A stretch of 45,905 nucleotides of DNA from Candidatus Roizmanbacteria bacterium CG_4_10_14_0_2_um_filter_36_35 (GCA_002792355.1 PFOE01000064.1:1-45905); one strand, 5' to 3'. Counted from the stretch's first letter, positions 9,334-16,680 are shown. Notes: a model not told the origin generated them from the sequence alone. Numbers and translations are program-made.

Positions 9334-9343
9334 ATTATATAAT
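9334..9343. promoter_or_regulatory. Symmetric divergent -10 element (ATTATATAAT)
   Basis: Second copy of the palindrome ATTATATAAT. TATAAT on the minus strand ends 8 bp before the start at 9325 and on the plus strand ends 12 bp before the start at 9356. Both transcripts would have leaders of only a few bases. The -35 positions are weak on both sides. Confidence 0.55.
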
Positions 9344-9355
9344 AAAGACATTGTT

Positions 9356-10180
9356 ATGAATAATATTACCGTCGTTATCCATACCTACAACGAGGAAAAA
9401 AATATTGAAGACTGTATCAAATCCGCTTGGCTTCTTATAAAAAATGTTCTTGTTATCGATATGGAAAGTGAAGATAAAACTACCACGATTGTAAAAAATT
9501 TACAAATACTAATTTACAATTTTCCAAAATCAAGTTACGTCGAACCAGCCCGAGAATTTGGCATAAAACAGGTTAAAACCGATTGGGTTTTAATTCTCGA
9601 CGCCGACGAAAGAATATCGAAAGAATTAGCAGAAGAAATCTTAAATGTCATTGCGAGCGAAGCGAAGCAATCTCAATCAAAGCAAGAGATTGCTTCGTCG
9701 CCTTCAGCTCCTCGCAATGACAATGTTACCCATTTTAAAATTCCTCGAAAGAATATTTTCGGCCAAATAAAATGGCTTAAACACGGCGGCTGGTGGCCTG
9801 ATTACCAAATAAGACTGATTAATAAAAAATATTTTGTCAATTGGCCAAAAAGAATTCATTCAACACCCAAAATAAAAGGAGGTCTTGGTTGCTTAAAAAA
9901 TCATCTAATACATTATTTTCACGGTAACCTGGAAAAAATGGTAGAGAAAACAGTTGTCTTTGAAGATATTGAGTCTGATCTTTTATATAAAGCTGGAAAA
10001 ACTGCTAATACCCCAACATTTTTGAGAAAATACTTTGCTGAATTTTATCGAAGAATGTTTAAAGATTTAGGTTTTTTAGACGGAACAATAGGAATTATAG
10101 AATCGATCTATCAAGCCTTTTCCAAAACCATTACCTATTTATTTTTATATGAAAAAAATTCTAAGAGTAGGACTTTATAA
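9356..10180 (+). CDS. Glycosyltransferase family 2 (WaaE/KdtX-like) with in-frame repeat insertion
   Basis: Encodes 274 residues from ATG 9356; an upstream in-frame start at 9305 would run into the divergent gene and is unlikely. It begins NNITVVIHTYNEEKNIEDC, has LILDADE near residue 80 and HGGWWPDYQIRL near residue 143, all WaaE-like GT2 marks. Residues ~98-122 (VIASEAKQS to APRND) are encoded by a complete 75-bp palindromic repeat and have no counterpart in the paralogue at 754-1629, where the flanking strands are joined directly. The frame is kept, so the enzyme may still be active. It overlaps the following GT4 gene by 32 bp. Confidence 0.87.
   Translation: MNNITVVIHTYNEEKNIEDCIKSAWLLIKNVLVIDMESEDKTTTIVKNLQILIYNFPKSSYVEPAREFGIKQVKTDWVLILDADERISKELAEEILNVIASEAKQSQSKQEIASSPSAPRNDNVTHFKIPRKNIFGQIKWLKHGGWWPDYQIRLINKKYFVNWPKRIHSTPKIKGGLGCLKNHLIHYFHGNLEKMVEKTVVFEDIESDLLYKAGKTANTPTFLRKYFAEFYRRMFKDLGFLDGTIGIIESIYQAFSKTITYLFLYEKNSKSRTL
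9647..9721. repeat. Dispersed palindrome inside a CDS (25 codons)
   Basis: Left arm GTCATTGCGAGCGAAGCG begins exactly on a codon boundary; right arm ends GCTCCTCGCAATGAC at 9721. Total 75 bp, a multiple of three, with a ~10-bp loop. This is a TTGCGAG/CTCGCAA variant of the family A palindrome. Confidence 0.9.
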
Positions 10181-11222
10181 CCCGTTTCTTGATACTTTAG
10201 GTGGAGGCGAAAAACATATTCTATCAATTATAGACGTTCTCGGCGAACAAGGAGCCGAAATAACTATATTTTGGGATAAAGACTTAACTAAACAAATGGA
10301 AAATCGCTTCTCATTACAATGTTTTAAAACATTAAAATGGTCGCCTATTAAAAATGTTTCCTCTTCTTTAAGGACTTTATCGACTTTAAAGACTTTTGAC
10401 TACTTTTTCTATGTTACCGACGGCAGTTATTTTTTTTCTTCTGCTAAAAAAAACTTCGTTTTCTGCATGGTTCCTGATAAAAAGCTTTACAATTTGAATT
10501 TTTTTAACCGTTTAAAACTATGGAATTATAAATTTATCAGTAACTCGCCTTATACGACAAAATCGTTAACTAAATGGGGTATAAATCCAATCACTATTCC
10601 TCCATATATCGACAATAAATTGTTTACCGACAACCAAAACAAAAAAGAAAAAGTTATTTTATCGGTAGGAAGATTTTTCCCTCACCTTCACAGCAAAAAC
10701 CAAGAAAAAATTATTCAGACTTTTAAACTTTTAAAACTTTCAAACTCTTTTTTTAAAGACTATAAATTAATTTTGGCAGGCGGATTGAAAAAAGAAGATA
10801 AAAATTACTTCAATCAATTAAAGTCGATTACGAAAGATTCATCAATTTTATTCAAGCCAAATGTTTCTCTTGACGAACTTTATAAACTTTATGAACTTTC
10901 AACTTATTTCTGGCACTTCACCGGTTATGGCGTTGATGAAGAAACCCATCCTGAGCAGGTAGAACACTTCGGTATTGCCCCGCTTGAAGCAATCGCATCG
11001 GGTTGTATAATTTTTTGCCACAACTCCGGCGGGCCCAGAGAAATTATCAATAACAACGAAACCGGATTTTTGTTTAATACGGAAAAAGAATTAATAAATA
11101 AAATGGAAATTTTAGAAAAAGATAAAAACTTGAAAGCAAGAATTATCACGATCGGTGCAAAGTTTGTCAAAAAAAATTATAATTATGAAGCTTTTACAAA
11201 AAAAGTTTTAGGACTGACTTAA
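10149..11222 (+). CDS. Glycosyltransferase family 4
   Basis: Encodes 357 residues. The N-terminal Rossmann half starts GLYNPFLDTLGGGEKHILSI, typical for GT4 enzymes that bind an acceptor lipid-sugar. The C-terminal donor half has ILSVGRFFPHLHSKNQ near residue 175 and EHFGIAPLEAIASGC near residue 277, with the family's E-x7-E pair (EHFGIAPLE). It likely uses a GDP- or UDP-sugar. A run of AAAGTC-type repeat at about 10365-10400 encodes SLRTLSTLKTFD in frame. It starts inside the end of the GT2 gene, so the two are probably translated from one mRNA. Confidence 0.88.
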   Translation: MKKILRVGLYNPFLDTLGGGEKHILSIIDVLGEQGAEITIFWDKDLTKQMENRFSLQCFKTLKWSPIKNVSSSLRTLSTLKTFDYFFYVTDGSYFFSSAKKNFVFCMVPDKKLYNLNFFNRLKLWNYKFISNSPYTTKSLTKWGINPITIPPYIDNKLFTDNQNKKEKVILSVGRFFPHLHSKNQEKIIQTFKLLKLSNSFFKDYKLILAGGLKKEDKNYFNQLKSITKDSSILFKPNVSLDELYKLYELSTYFWHFTGYGVDEETHPEQVEHFGIAPLEAIASGCIIFCHNSGGPREIINNNETGFLFNTEKELINKMEILEKDKNLKARIITIGAKFVKKNYNYEAFTKKVLGLT

Positions 11223-11238
11223 TAAGGTCAGACCTTAT
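11222..11238. promoter_or_regulatory. 17-bp perfect palindrome before a GT2 gene
   Basis: ATAAGGTCAGACCTTAT lies between the GT4 stop codon and the ATG at 11244, over the place where a ribosome site would be. It could be a protein operator or a small RNA hairpin. No T-run follows, so it is not a classical terminator. Function is not known. Confidence 0.4.
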
Positions 11239-11243
11239 AATGT

Positions 11244-12128
11244 ATGTCCCATCCTGTTTCCATCATTATTCCCGTCTATAAAAACACCGGGATGTTTTAT
11301 AAATATCTCGAGATTAATAAAAAATTCTTTAATGGTTGCGAAGTGATAGTAATGAACGATTTCCCCCTTGAAAATATTACCAGAACGGTTAAAAAAATTT
11401 ATCCAGAGACAATTGTTATCAACAATAAAAAAAATTTAGGTTTTACCGGTAACGTCAATAAAGGAGTCCTAAAGGCTAAAAGAAACTATGTTTTTTTAAT
11501 TAATTCCGACGTGGTTTTAAAAGACAGTTCTTTTTTAAAAGCTTTGGAATATTTTAAAAAAGACAGAAAACTTTTTGCTGTCGGTTTTTCCCAAATCGAA
11601 AAAGGCGGCAAAATCGTTGGGTCTAACCGCGGTTATTTCCAGAATGGTCTTATCAATCATTCCCATCTATCATCTAATATCTATCATCTAACGTCTAATT
11701 TCTGGGCTGAAGGCGGCGCTTCAATTTTTAAAAGAAGATTATTCATTGACCTTGGACTCTTGGACAATCTCTATAATCCTTTTTACTGGGAAGATATTGA
11801 TCTGTCGTATCGGGCCTGGAAAGCCGGTTATAAAGTCGCCTTCACTCTGGAAGTAATGGTGGAACATCATCATGAATCAACCATAGGTAAATATTTTGAC
11901 CAAAAACAGATATTAAAAACGGCATTTCGTAATCAGTTGATTTTTCAATGGAAAAACTTAACCGACAAAGATTTAATAATTAAACATTTATTGAACTTAC
12001 CTAGATTTGTTTTTACACCAGGATTTTTTGAAGCGGCAGTTAAACTACCAACGATTTTAAAAACAAGAAAAAAAACAGTAAAATTGTTTGTGAAAACGGA
12101 CAGAGAGATTTTAAATTTATTTTCCTAA
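11244..12128 (+). CDS. Glycosyltransferase family 2
   Basis: Encodes 294 residues. VSIIIPVYKNTGMF starts the GT-A fold; NLGFTGNVNKGV near residue 72 and FLINSDV near residue 90 give the donor-binding and D-x-D-like parts; FWAEGGASIFKRR and DLSYRAWKAGYKV near residues 150-200 form the acceptor side. HHHEST near residue 210 is a likely conserved His motif. Residues ~142-153 (HLSSNIYHLTSN) come from a short tandem repeat of about 10-bp units at 11664-11701. The gene follows a 17-bp palindrome and ends 2 bp before a family A palindrome. Acceptor unknown. Confidence 0.87.
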   Translation: MSHPVSIIIPVYKNTGMFYKYLEINKKFFNGCEVIVMNDFPLENITRTVKKIYPETIVINNKKNLGFTGNVNKGVLKAKRNYVFLINSDVVLKDSSFLKALEYFKKDRKLFAVGFSQIEKGGKIVGSNRGYFQNGLINHSHLSSNIYHLTSNFWAEGGASIFKRRLFIDLGLLDNLYNPFYWEDIDLSYRAWKAGYKVAFTLEVMVEHHHESTIGKYFDQKQILKTAFRNQLIFQWKNLTDKDLIIKHLLNLPRFVFTPGFFEAAVKLPTILKTRKKTVKLFVKTDREILNLFS

Positions 12129-12130
12129 TT

Positions 12131-12227
12131 GTCATTCCGACCAAGCGACTGAAAGGAGCGCGTGGAGGAATCTTGAAAAGATCCCTCGACTCGTTCCGAC
12201 ATTCGTCGGGACTCGCTCGGGATGACA
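12131..12227. repeat. Dispersed palindrome family A, complete copy
   Basis: Left arm GTCATTCCGACC to GGAATCTT (12131-12175), right arm AAGATCCCTCG to GGGATGACA (12178-12227). It fills the gap between the GT2 stop and the next gene's ATG and gives a false N-terminal extension to that reading frame. Confidence 0.92.
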
Positions 12228-12238
12228 GAAAGAAACCT

Positions 12239-13813
12239 ATGAAAAAGTACTCACTAATTATTTTAGTTTTCTTAATCAGCTCATTATCTATCAGCTTATT
12301 TTTATATAAATTAACCTCCTCTCCTCCCTGTCTTAACGCCGATGAGGCGGCTAATGCTTACGACGCTTACTCAATCTTAAAAACCGGGAAAGACCAATAT
12401 GGAAATTTTATGCCTTTAAGATTCAAGTCTTTTGGAGATTATAAGCTTCCTCTATTAACTTATATTGCCATTCCTTTCATAAAAATATTCGGACTGAACA
12501 AATTTGGAATCAGAATGGTAAATTTTCCTTTTGTTTTCTTTTTTCCAATTGTAATCTATTTATTAACAAAAGAGCTATTTAACAAAAAATTAATTAGTCT
12601 TCTAGCGGCTTTTTTGATTGCCTTTGCTCCAGGTCTACAACTCCTCGGCCGCCAAGCTCATGAAGGATATATGACCGCGTTTTTTTTGACTTTATCTTTT
12701 TATTTATTTCTTAAATTTTTGAAAAAACAAAACGTTTCTAACTACTTGCTACTAACTACTAGCTACTTATTCATGCTTTTTGGCTACCACTCTTCTCGCC
12801 TTTGGGCTGGTTTTTTCTTACTAGTTTTTATTTATTTTATTAATAAAGCGAAAATAAAATGGTTTTATATCTTAGGATTAATAGCGGCGGTTTTGATTTT
12901 TGGCATTACTGATTTAGTCAACAATCCCTCAAGAATTCAAAATCTTTTATTCTTTAATAATATTGGCTTTTCGTTGAAGATTAATGAATTGAGAAACGAA
13001 GGAGGCAGTCGCCTTCTGTACAACAAACTGACTGTTGGCGTAAAAGATATTACCTCAGAATACTTGCGTTATTTTTCGCCCCAATTTTTAGTTGCGTTAG
13101 GTGATGAAAATTTCCGTTTCGGATTTCCCGGAGTATCTCCGATTACACCTGTTGAATACATTTTTATGTTTGTCGGCCTATATTATCTTTTTAAGAACAA
13201 AGAAAAATGGCGCTTCTTAATTTTGGCAATGCTGTTATTTTCACCTATTTCTGCTTCTTTATCCTGGGCTGGTTTATCAATTACCCGTTCTATTTTTATT
13301 TTTATTCCGGCTTTAATAATTTCTTCTTATGGTATGGTTAATATTTTAAATAAAAAAAACTTAGTTTTATACTTACTACTAGCTACCAGCTACTTACTAC
13401 TGCTTTTTTATTCTTGGGATTTTTATTTAAACCATTATCCAAAAAAAGCTAATATTATTCGTTCTTGGCAATGCGGCTATAAAGAATTAACCTCTTATGT
13501 GGTAAAAAACTATAATATCTTTGACCGTTTCTACATCACAAGAAAAAACGGCCAGCCTTATATTTTCTTTCTTTTTTATCTCAACTATCCACCCGGTCTC
13601 TATCAACAGGTTTCCAAATTATCTCCTTCTGACGAATACGGTTTTGGCCAGATCGAAAGCTTTGACAAATTTACCTTTAGTCTGAGTTATAAAAATACAG
13701 AAAAACATATTGTCGTAATTGGTTTTCCCGATGACTTTTTAGACAAAAACGATTCTTATTTAAAGAAGATAAAAGTTGGACCCGAGGAAATTTTTTTTAT
13801 TAAAGAAAGGTAA
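12239..13813 (+). CDS. GT-C membrane glycosyltransferase (PMT/ArnT family)
   Basis: Encodes 524 residues from ATG 12239; the open frame reaches back to 12173 but that part is repeat sequence. After a membrane anchor the first outer loop has LNADEAANAYDAYSIL, then FKSFGDYKLPLLTYIAIP, with the Asp-Glu pair of the GT39/PMT family. About twelve hydrophobic segments follow, then a ~120-residue soluble tail. Two membrane segments contain near-identical YLLLxTSYL stretches encoded by short ACTACTAGCT-like repeats (12740-12770 and 13371-13401). The 3' end overlaps the convergent CPBP gene by 14 bp. Lipid-linked donor use is inferred from the family. Confidence 0.8.
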   Translation: MKKYSLIILVFLISSLSISLFLYKLTSSPPCLNADEAANAYDAYSILKTGKDQYGNFMPLRFKSFGDYKLPLLTYIAIPFIKIFGLNKFGIRMVNFPFVFFFPIVIYLLTKELFNKKLISLLAAFLIAFAPGLQLLGRQAHEGYMTAFFLTLSFYLFLKFLKKQNVSNYLLLTTSYLFMLFGYHSSRLWAGFFLLVFIYFINKAKIKWFYILGLIAAVLIFGITDLVNNPSRIQNLLFFNNIGFSLKINELRNEGGSRLLYNKLTVGVKDITSEYLRYFSPQFLVALGDENFRFGFPGVSPITPVEYIFMFVGLYYLFKNKEKWRFLILAMLLFSPISASLSWAGLSITRSIFIFIPALIISSYGMVNILNKKNLVLYLLLATSYLLLLFYSWDFYLNHYPKKANIIRSWQCGYKELTSYVVKNYNIFDRFYITRKNGQPYIFFLFYLNYPPGLYQQVSKLSPSDEYGFGQIESFDKFTFSLSYKNTEKHIVVIGFPDDFLDKNDSYLKKIKVGPEEIFFIKER

Positions 13814-14465
13814 GGGCAATCACTACATTATAAAAAGTGTGAATAAGAATCGGGATGACCAGACTCTTTTTCTGAAGAAAAATTAATCCATTAACCATGC
13901 TCAAAAGCATATCAGTCGCCATAAATAAAATAAGCATCTGACCAGTAATTTTTGTGTTGGTGAACAAAATTGGAACATGGAGAAAGAAAAAAAGAATACT
14001 GGCAAAAAAAGTTGCTGACAAAACATTTTTTGACTCTTCATAAAGTTTCCTCAAAACAAACCCGCGAGAGAGAATCTCTTCGGTAATGCCAGTAGCTAAA
14101 GAGATTATCAAAATATAGGCAAGAGCAGAAAAAGATGGTGTCTTTTGAAAAAAAATCAGTTTCCCTAATCGATAATAACTGGCTGAAATGCCCGTCAGAT
14201 AAAAAGCCAAACCTATCCCTAAACCGTAAAAAAAGTCATTGATTAATTCCCGCAATTTAAATCGAAGATATAAATATTCACTAATTTTTTTGTTATCAAT
14301 TTTTTTTATGTAGTAAAAAACCGGTAAAACAAAGACCAATGGTTTGGCAATAAATTCGTCAAACCATAAAGGCATTTTTAGATAATTTCGGTAAAAAGCC
14401 CAGACAATCAAAATCACCGCCCAGAGATTTAACGCCTTCTGTGTTGGTGTCACTTTTTCTTTCAT
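13800..14465 (-). CDS. CPBP-family intramembrane protease
   Basis: Encodes 221 residues from ATG 14465; a further 28 residues of open frame upstream come from a palindrome arm and are unlikely to be translated. All three CPBP (Abi/Rce1-like) motifs are present: EEILSRGF near residue 115, FFFLHVP near residue 150 and LIHTFYN near residue 205, giving the Glu-Glu, His and His-x3-Asn site. There are about seven membrane segments. Family members cut membrane proteins or prenylated peptides and some work in bacteriocin immunity; the target here is unknown. The start lies 7 bp from a solo palindrome arm. Confidence 0.9.
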   Translation of the reverse strand: MKEKVTPTQKALNLWAVILIVWAFYRNYLKMPLWFDEFIAKPLVFVLPVFYYIKKIDNKKISEYLYLRFKLRELINDFFYGLGIGLAFYLTGISASYYRLGKLIFFQKTPSFSALAYILIISLATGITEEILSRGFVLRKLYEESKNVLSATFFASILFFFLHVPILFTNTKITGQMLILFMATDMLLSMVNGLIFLQKKSLVIPILIHTFYNVVIALTFL

Positions 14466-14471
14466 ATTTTC

Positions 14472-14500
14472 AGATCCCTCCACTTCGGTCGGGATGACAA
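14472..14500. repeat. Solo right arm of family A palindrome
   Basis: AGATCCCTCCACTTCGGTCG and following bases to GGGATGACAA match the right arms of complete copies. No left arm is found beside it; the CPBP gene starts on its inner side. Confidence 0.85.
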
Positions 14501-14554
14501 TATAAAAATGTCCTCCCTCCTCTTTTCGATCAGCGTAACAGTAACACAATATTT

Positions 14555-14671
14555 GTCATTCCGAGCGAGTGAAACGAGTCGAGGAATCTTTATAAATTTA
14601 CATCTTTTACGATCATAAATCAAGAGAAAGATCCCTCGACTCGGTCGTTTCACTCCCTCGCTCGGGATGAC
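14555..14671. repeat. Dispersed palindrome family A, compact copy
   Basis: Left arm 14555-14590 is identical over 36 bp to the left arm that borders the GIY-YIG genes (14748-14783). A ~38-bp loop follows, then the right arm 14628-14671. It has the same arms as the gene-bearing units but no gene. Confidence 0.92.
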
Positions 14672-14747
14672 AAATTATTGGTTACGTTCGCTTCGGTCGA
14701 AATGACACGCCAATCTCCTGTCATTCCGATGAAGTCCAAACATTGGT

Positions 14748-15133
14748 GTCATTCCGAGCGAGTGAAACGAGTCGAGGAATCTTACCAGTCTTCACTTAAG
14801 TCTTTAAAATCAAGATTAACTCTTTTAATTAACCATTCTTTCTTTTTTCTATTCCAATTTTTTAATTGTTTTTCTCTCGCTATTGCTTGTTTAACGTCTT
14901 TATACTCTTCAAAGTAAACTAATTTTTTACATTTATATTTTTTAGAGAAGCCTTCTACTAATTCTTGTTTATGTTCAAAAACTCTTCTTTGAAGATTATT
15001 GGTAACACCAATGTATAAAATTCCGGAAAAACTGGACATGATGTAGATGTAATAAGAAGAAGTCATTGATAAAAGTATAACACTAGGTTAAGATCCCTCG
15101 ACTCGGTCGTTTCACTCCCTCGCTCGGGATGAC
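14748..15133. mobile_element. GIY-YIG gene bounded by palindrome arms, unit 1
   Basis: Left arm 14748-14783 (GTCATTCC to GGAATCTT), nuclease gene 14782-15066, promoter, right arm 15091-15133 (AGATCCC to GGGATGAC). The arms are those of the compact family A palindrome, so this may be the full-length form of that element. Transposition is inferred, not shown. Confidence 0.55.
14782..15066 (-). CDS. GIY-YIG domain endonuclease (COG2827/URI-type), copy 1
   Basis: Encodes 94 residues, the usual size of stand-alone GIY-YIG (YhbQ-like) proteins. The site reads YYIYIMSS then LYIGVTNNLQRRVFEHK, with the catalytic Tyr and Arg, and AIAREKQLKNWNR with the metal-binding Glu and the conserved Asn-Trp. The TAA stop overlaps the inner end of a palindrome left arm; the ATG lies 24 bp from a right arm. 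A TGTTATACT extended -10 ends 7 bp before the start (minus strand, 15082-15074). These nucleases cut one DNA strand; in this setting mobility of the flanking palindromes is an inference. Identical to the copy at 15244. Confidence 0.92.
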   Translation of the reverse strand: MTSSYYIYIMSSFSGILYIGVTNNLQRRVFEHKQELVEGFSKKYKCKKLVYFEEYKDVKQAIAREKQLKNWNRKKKEWLIKRVNLDFKDLSEDW

Positions 15134-15209
15134 AAATTATTGGTTACGTTCGCTTCGGTCGAAATGACACGCCAATCTCCTGTCATTCCGATGAAGTCCA
15201 AACATTGGT

Positions 15210-15595
15210 GTCATTCCGAGCGAGTGAAACGAGTCGAGGAATCTTACCAGTCTTCACTTAAGTCTTTAAAATCAAGATTAACTCTTTTAATTAACCATTC
15301 TTTCTTTTTTCTATTCCAATTTTTTAATTGTTTTTCTCTCGCTATTGCTTGTTTAACGTCTTTATACTCTTCAAAGTAAACTAATTTTTTACATTTATAT
15401 TTTTTAGAGAAGCCTTCTACTAATTCTTGTTTATGTTCAAAAACTCTTCTTTGAAGATTATTGGTAACACCAATGTATAAAATTCCGGAAAAACTGGACA
15501 TGATGTAGATGTAATAAGAAGAAGTCATTGATAAAAGTATAACACTAGGTTAAGATCCCTCGACTCGGTCGTTTCACTCCCTCGCTCGGGATGAC
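15210..15595. mobile_element. GIY-YIG gene bounded by palindrome arms, unit 2
   Basis: Same structure as 14748-15133: left arm, nuclease gene with stop in the arm, right arm. Second unit of the tandem duplication. Confidence 0.55.
15244..15528 (-). CDS. GIY-YIG domain endonuclease (COG2827/URI-type), copy 2
   Basis: Encodes a 94-residue protein identical to that at 14782-15066, shifted by exactly 462 bp, with the same Tyr/Arg/Glu/Asn-Trp site. The stop again overlaps the left arm at 15210-15245 and the right arm follows at 15553-15595. The extended -10 TGTTATACT is repeated at 15544-15536. No base differences between copies were seen, which means the duplication is very recent, is kept alike by gene conversion, or is an assembly artefact. 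Confidence 0.92.
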   Translation of the reverse strand: MTSSYYIYIMSSFSGILYIGVTNNLQRRVFEHKQELVEGFSKKYKCKKLVYFEEYKDVKQAIAREKQLKNWNRKKKEWLIKRVNLDFKDLSEDW

Positions 15596-15643
15596 AAATT
15601 ATTGGTTACGTTCGCTTCGGTCGAAATGACACGCCAATCTCCT

Positions 15644-15684
15644 GTCATTCCGAGTGAGTCATAAAGTGACGAATCGAGGAATCT
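15644..15684. repeat. Family A left arm downstream of hydrolase gene
   Basis: GTCATTCCGAGTGAGTC through to GAGGAATCT. It ends 8 bp before the hydrolase stop codon. The matching right arm is 882 bp away at 16566-16600, on the other side of the gene. Confidence 0.85.
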
Positions 15685-15692
15685 AAAAAAGA

Positions 15693-16532
15693 TTATTTAA
15701 AAAAATCTATTAATATTGGATTTACCTTTTCGGGAAATTCATAAGGTGAGGCATGTCCAGCTCCATCAATTCCGTAAAATTTTATATTAGGAATATTGTC
15801 AATAACTTTTTCATGCAGTTTATATGGCATTGCTTTATCTTTTTTTCCCCATATTAATAATGTTCTTATATTTTTCTTTCCGAGTTCTTTATATTCATTT
15901 TCTGAATTAAATAACGTTCCATCTCTAAAAGTTGATAATAACGAATGTTTAAAACCTGGGTCTTTTAATTGGGGGATATATTTTTTGAAATATTCTGGAA
16001 AATTTTTAGGATGACAAAGGTCTATTTTTATACCAGAAGTTAATATTTTATTACCAAACAAACTCATTATCATTTCTCCAACTCCTGGCAATTTTATTGC
16101 ATTCAATGCGATCGGTACAACTGTAGGCATACCTGCTGGACTTATAAAACAAATTCTCCTGATCAACTTTGAATGACGATTAGCAAAAAATGCAGCAATT
16201 ATTGCCCCCATGGAAAACCCAATAAAATCTATTTGAGAGTTAATTTTTAATGCGCTAAGTAAATTTTTTAGTTGTTTGTAATAAAAATCTTTTGAATATT
16301 CTGTTATCGGTTTATCAGATAAACCTCGTCCGTAAATATCGTATCGTAAAACACGAAATCCGGATTTAACTAAAAAATTAAATGTATGATCTAAATTATA
16401 ATAAGGGACTGAAAATCCATGTATTAATACAACTGTTTGAGCATTTTTGGGACCCAGCAATTCATAATGAGTCATTAATCCATCTGGTAGTTGAATAAAT
16501 TTTTCTGCTGATATTAATGATCTTTTACTCAT
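15693..16532 (-). CDS. Alpha/beta-fold hydrolase
   Basis: Encodes 279 residues from ATG 16532; 15 further in-frame codons upstream include palindrome sequence. VVLIHGFSVPYYN gives the oxyanion loop near residue 37, FIGFSMGA the nucleophile Ser (G-x-S-x-G) near residue 107, WGKKDKAMP the acid Asp near residue 229 and GAGHASPYEFP the catalytic His near residue 258. YDIYGRGLSDKP matches esterase/haloperoxidase-type hydrolases. Substrate unknown. An extended -10 TGATAGAAT lies at 16554-16546. The gene sits between a palindrome left arm and right arm in the same way as the GIY-YIG genes. Confidence 0.92.
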   Translation of the reverse strand: MSKRSLISAEKFIQLPDGLMTHYELLGPKNAQTVVLIHGFSVPYYNLDHTFNFLVKSGFRVLRYDIYGRGLSDKPITEYSKDFYYKQLKNLLSALKINSQIDFIGFSMGAIIAAFFANRHSKLIRRICFISPAGMPTVVPIALNAIKLPGVGEMIMSLFGNKILTSGIKIDLCHPKNFPEYFKKYIPQLKDPGFKHSLLSTFRDGTLFNSENEYKELGKKNIRTLLIWGKKDKAMPYKLHEKVIDNIPNIKFYGIDGAGHASPYEFPEKVNPILIDFFK

Positions 16533-16565
16533 GATAATAGAAATAATTCTATCATTTTTTAAGAA

Positions 16566-16600
16566 AGATCCCTCCACTCGCTTCGCTCAGTCGGGATGAC
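16566..16600. repeat. Family A right arm upstream of hydrolase gene
   Basis: AGATCCCTCCACTCGCTTCG and following bases to GGGATGAC. It lies 33 bp outside the hydrolase start codon. Confidence 0.85.
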
Positions 16601-16641
16601 AATGGAGGCTTATGTCATTCCGATGAAGTCCAAACATTGGT

Positions 16642-16680
16642 GTCATTCCGAGTCCCGACTAAGTCGGGATCGAGGAATCT
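16642..16680. repeat. Family A left arm overlapping the rpoD stop codon
   Basis: GTCATTCCGAGTCCCGACTA and following bases to GAGGAATCT, with nested TCCCGACTAAGTCGGGA hairpin. Its last base is the first base of the TTA that is the rpoD stop (TAA on the minus strand), the same junction as in the GIY-YIG units. It would form a hairpin in the rpoD mRNA 3' end. Confidence 0.88.

Larger units (their letters stand above)
14629..15653. repeat. Tandem duplication, 462-bp unit, 2.2 copies
   Basis: Unit 1 is 14629-15090, unit 2 is 15091-15552, and a partial third copy of 101 bp runs 15553-15653. The units look identical base for base. Each begins with a palindrome right arm, then a spacer, a left arm and a GIY-YIG gene. 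Recent unequal exchange between palindrome arms, or repeated insertion at the same site, could make this; an assembly error is also possible. Confidence 0.95.

Noticed and set aside
12173..12238. Upstream start for the GT-C gene at 12239
   Set aside because: The extra N-terminal residues come from a palindrome right arm and are not like a membrane anchor.
14462..14653. Minus-strand 63-codon frame over the repeat region
   Set aside because: It consists of palindrome arms and spacer translated by chance (SSRPKWRDLKI-type peptide).
14678..15379. Two identical 79-codon plus-strand frames at 14678 and 15140
   Set aside because: They are antisense to the GIY-YIG genes and start within palindrome sequence; the minus strand has the recognisable nuclease motifs.
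14629..15653. CRISPR array
   Set aside because: Units are 462 bp with genes inside; no short regular repeats with unique spacers and no cas genes.
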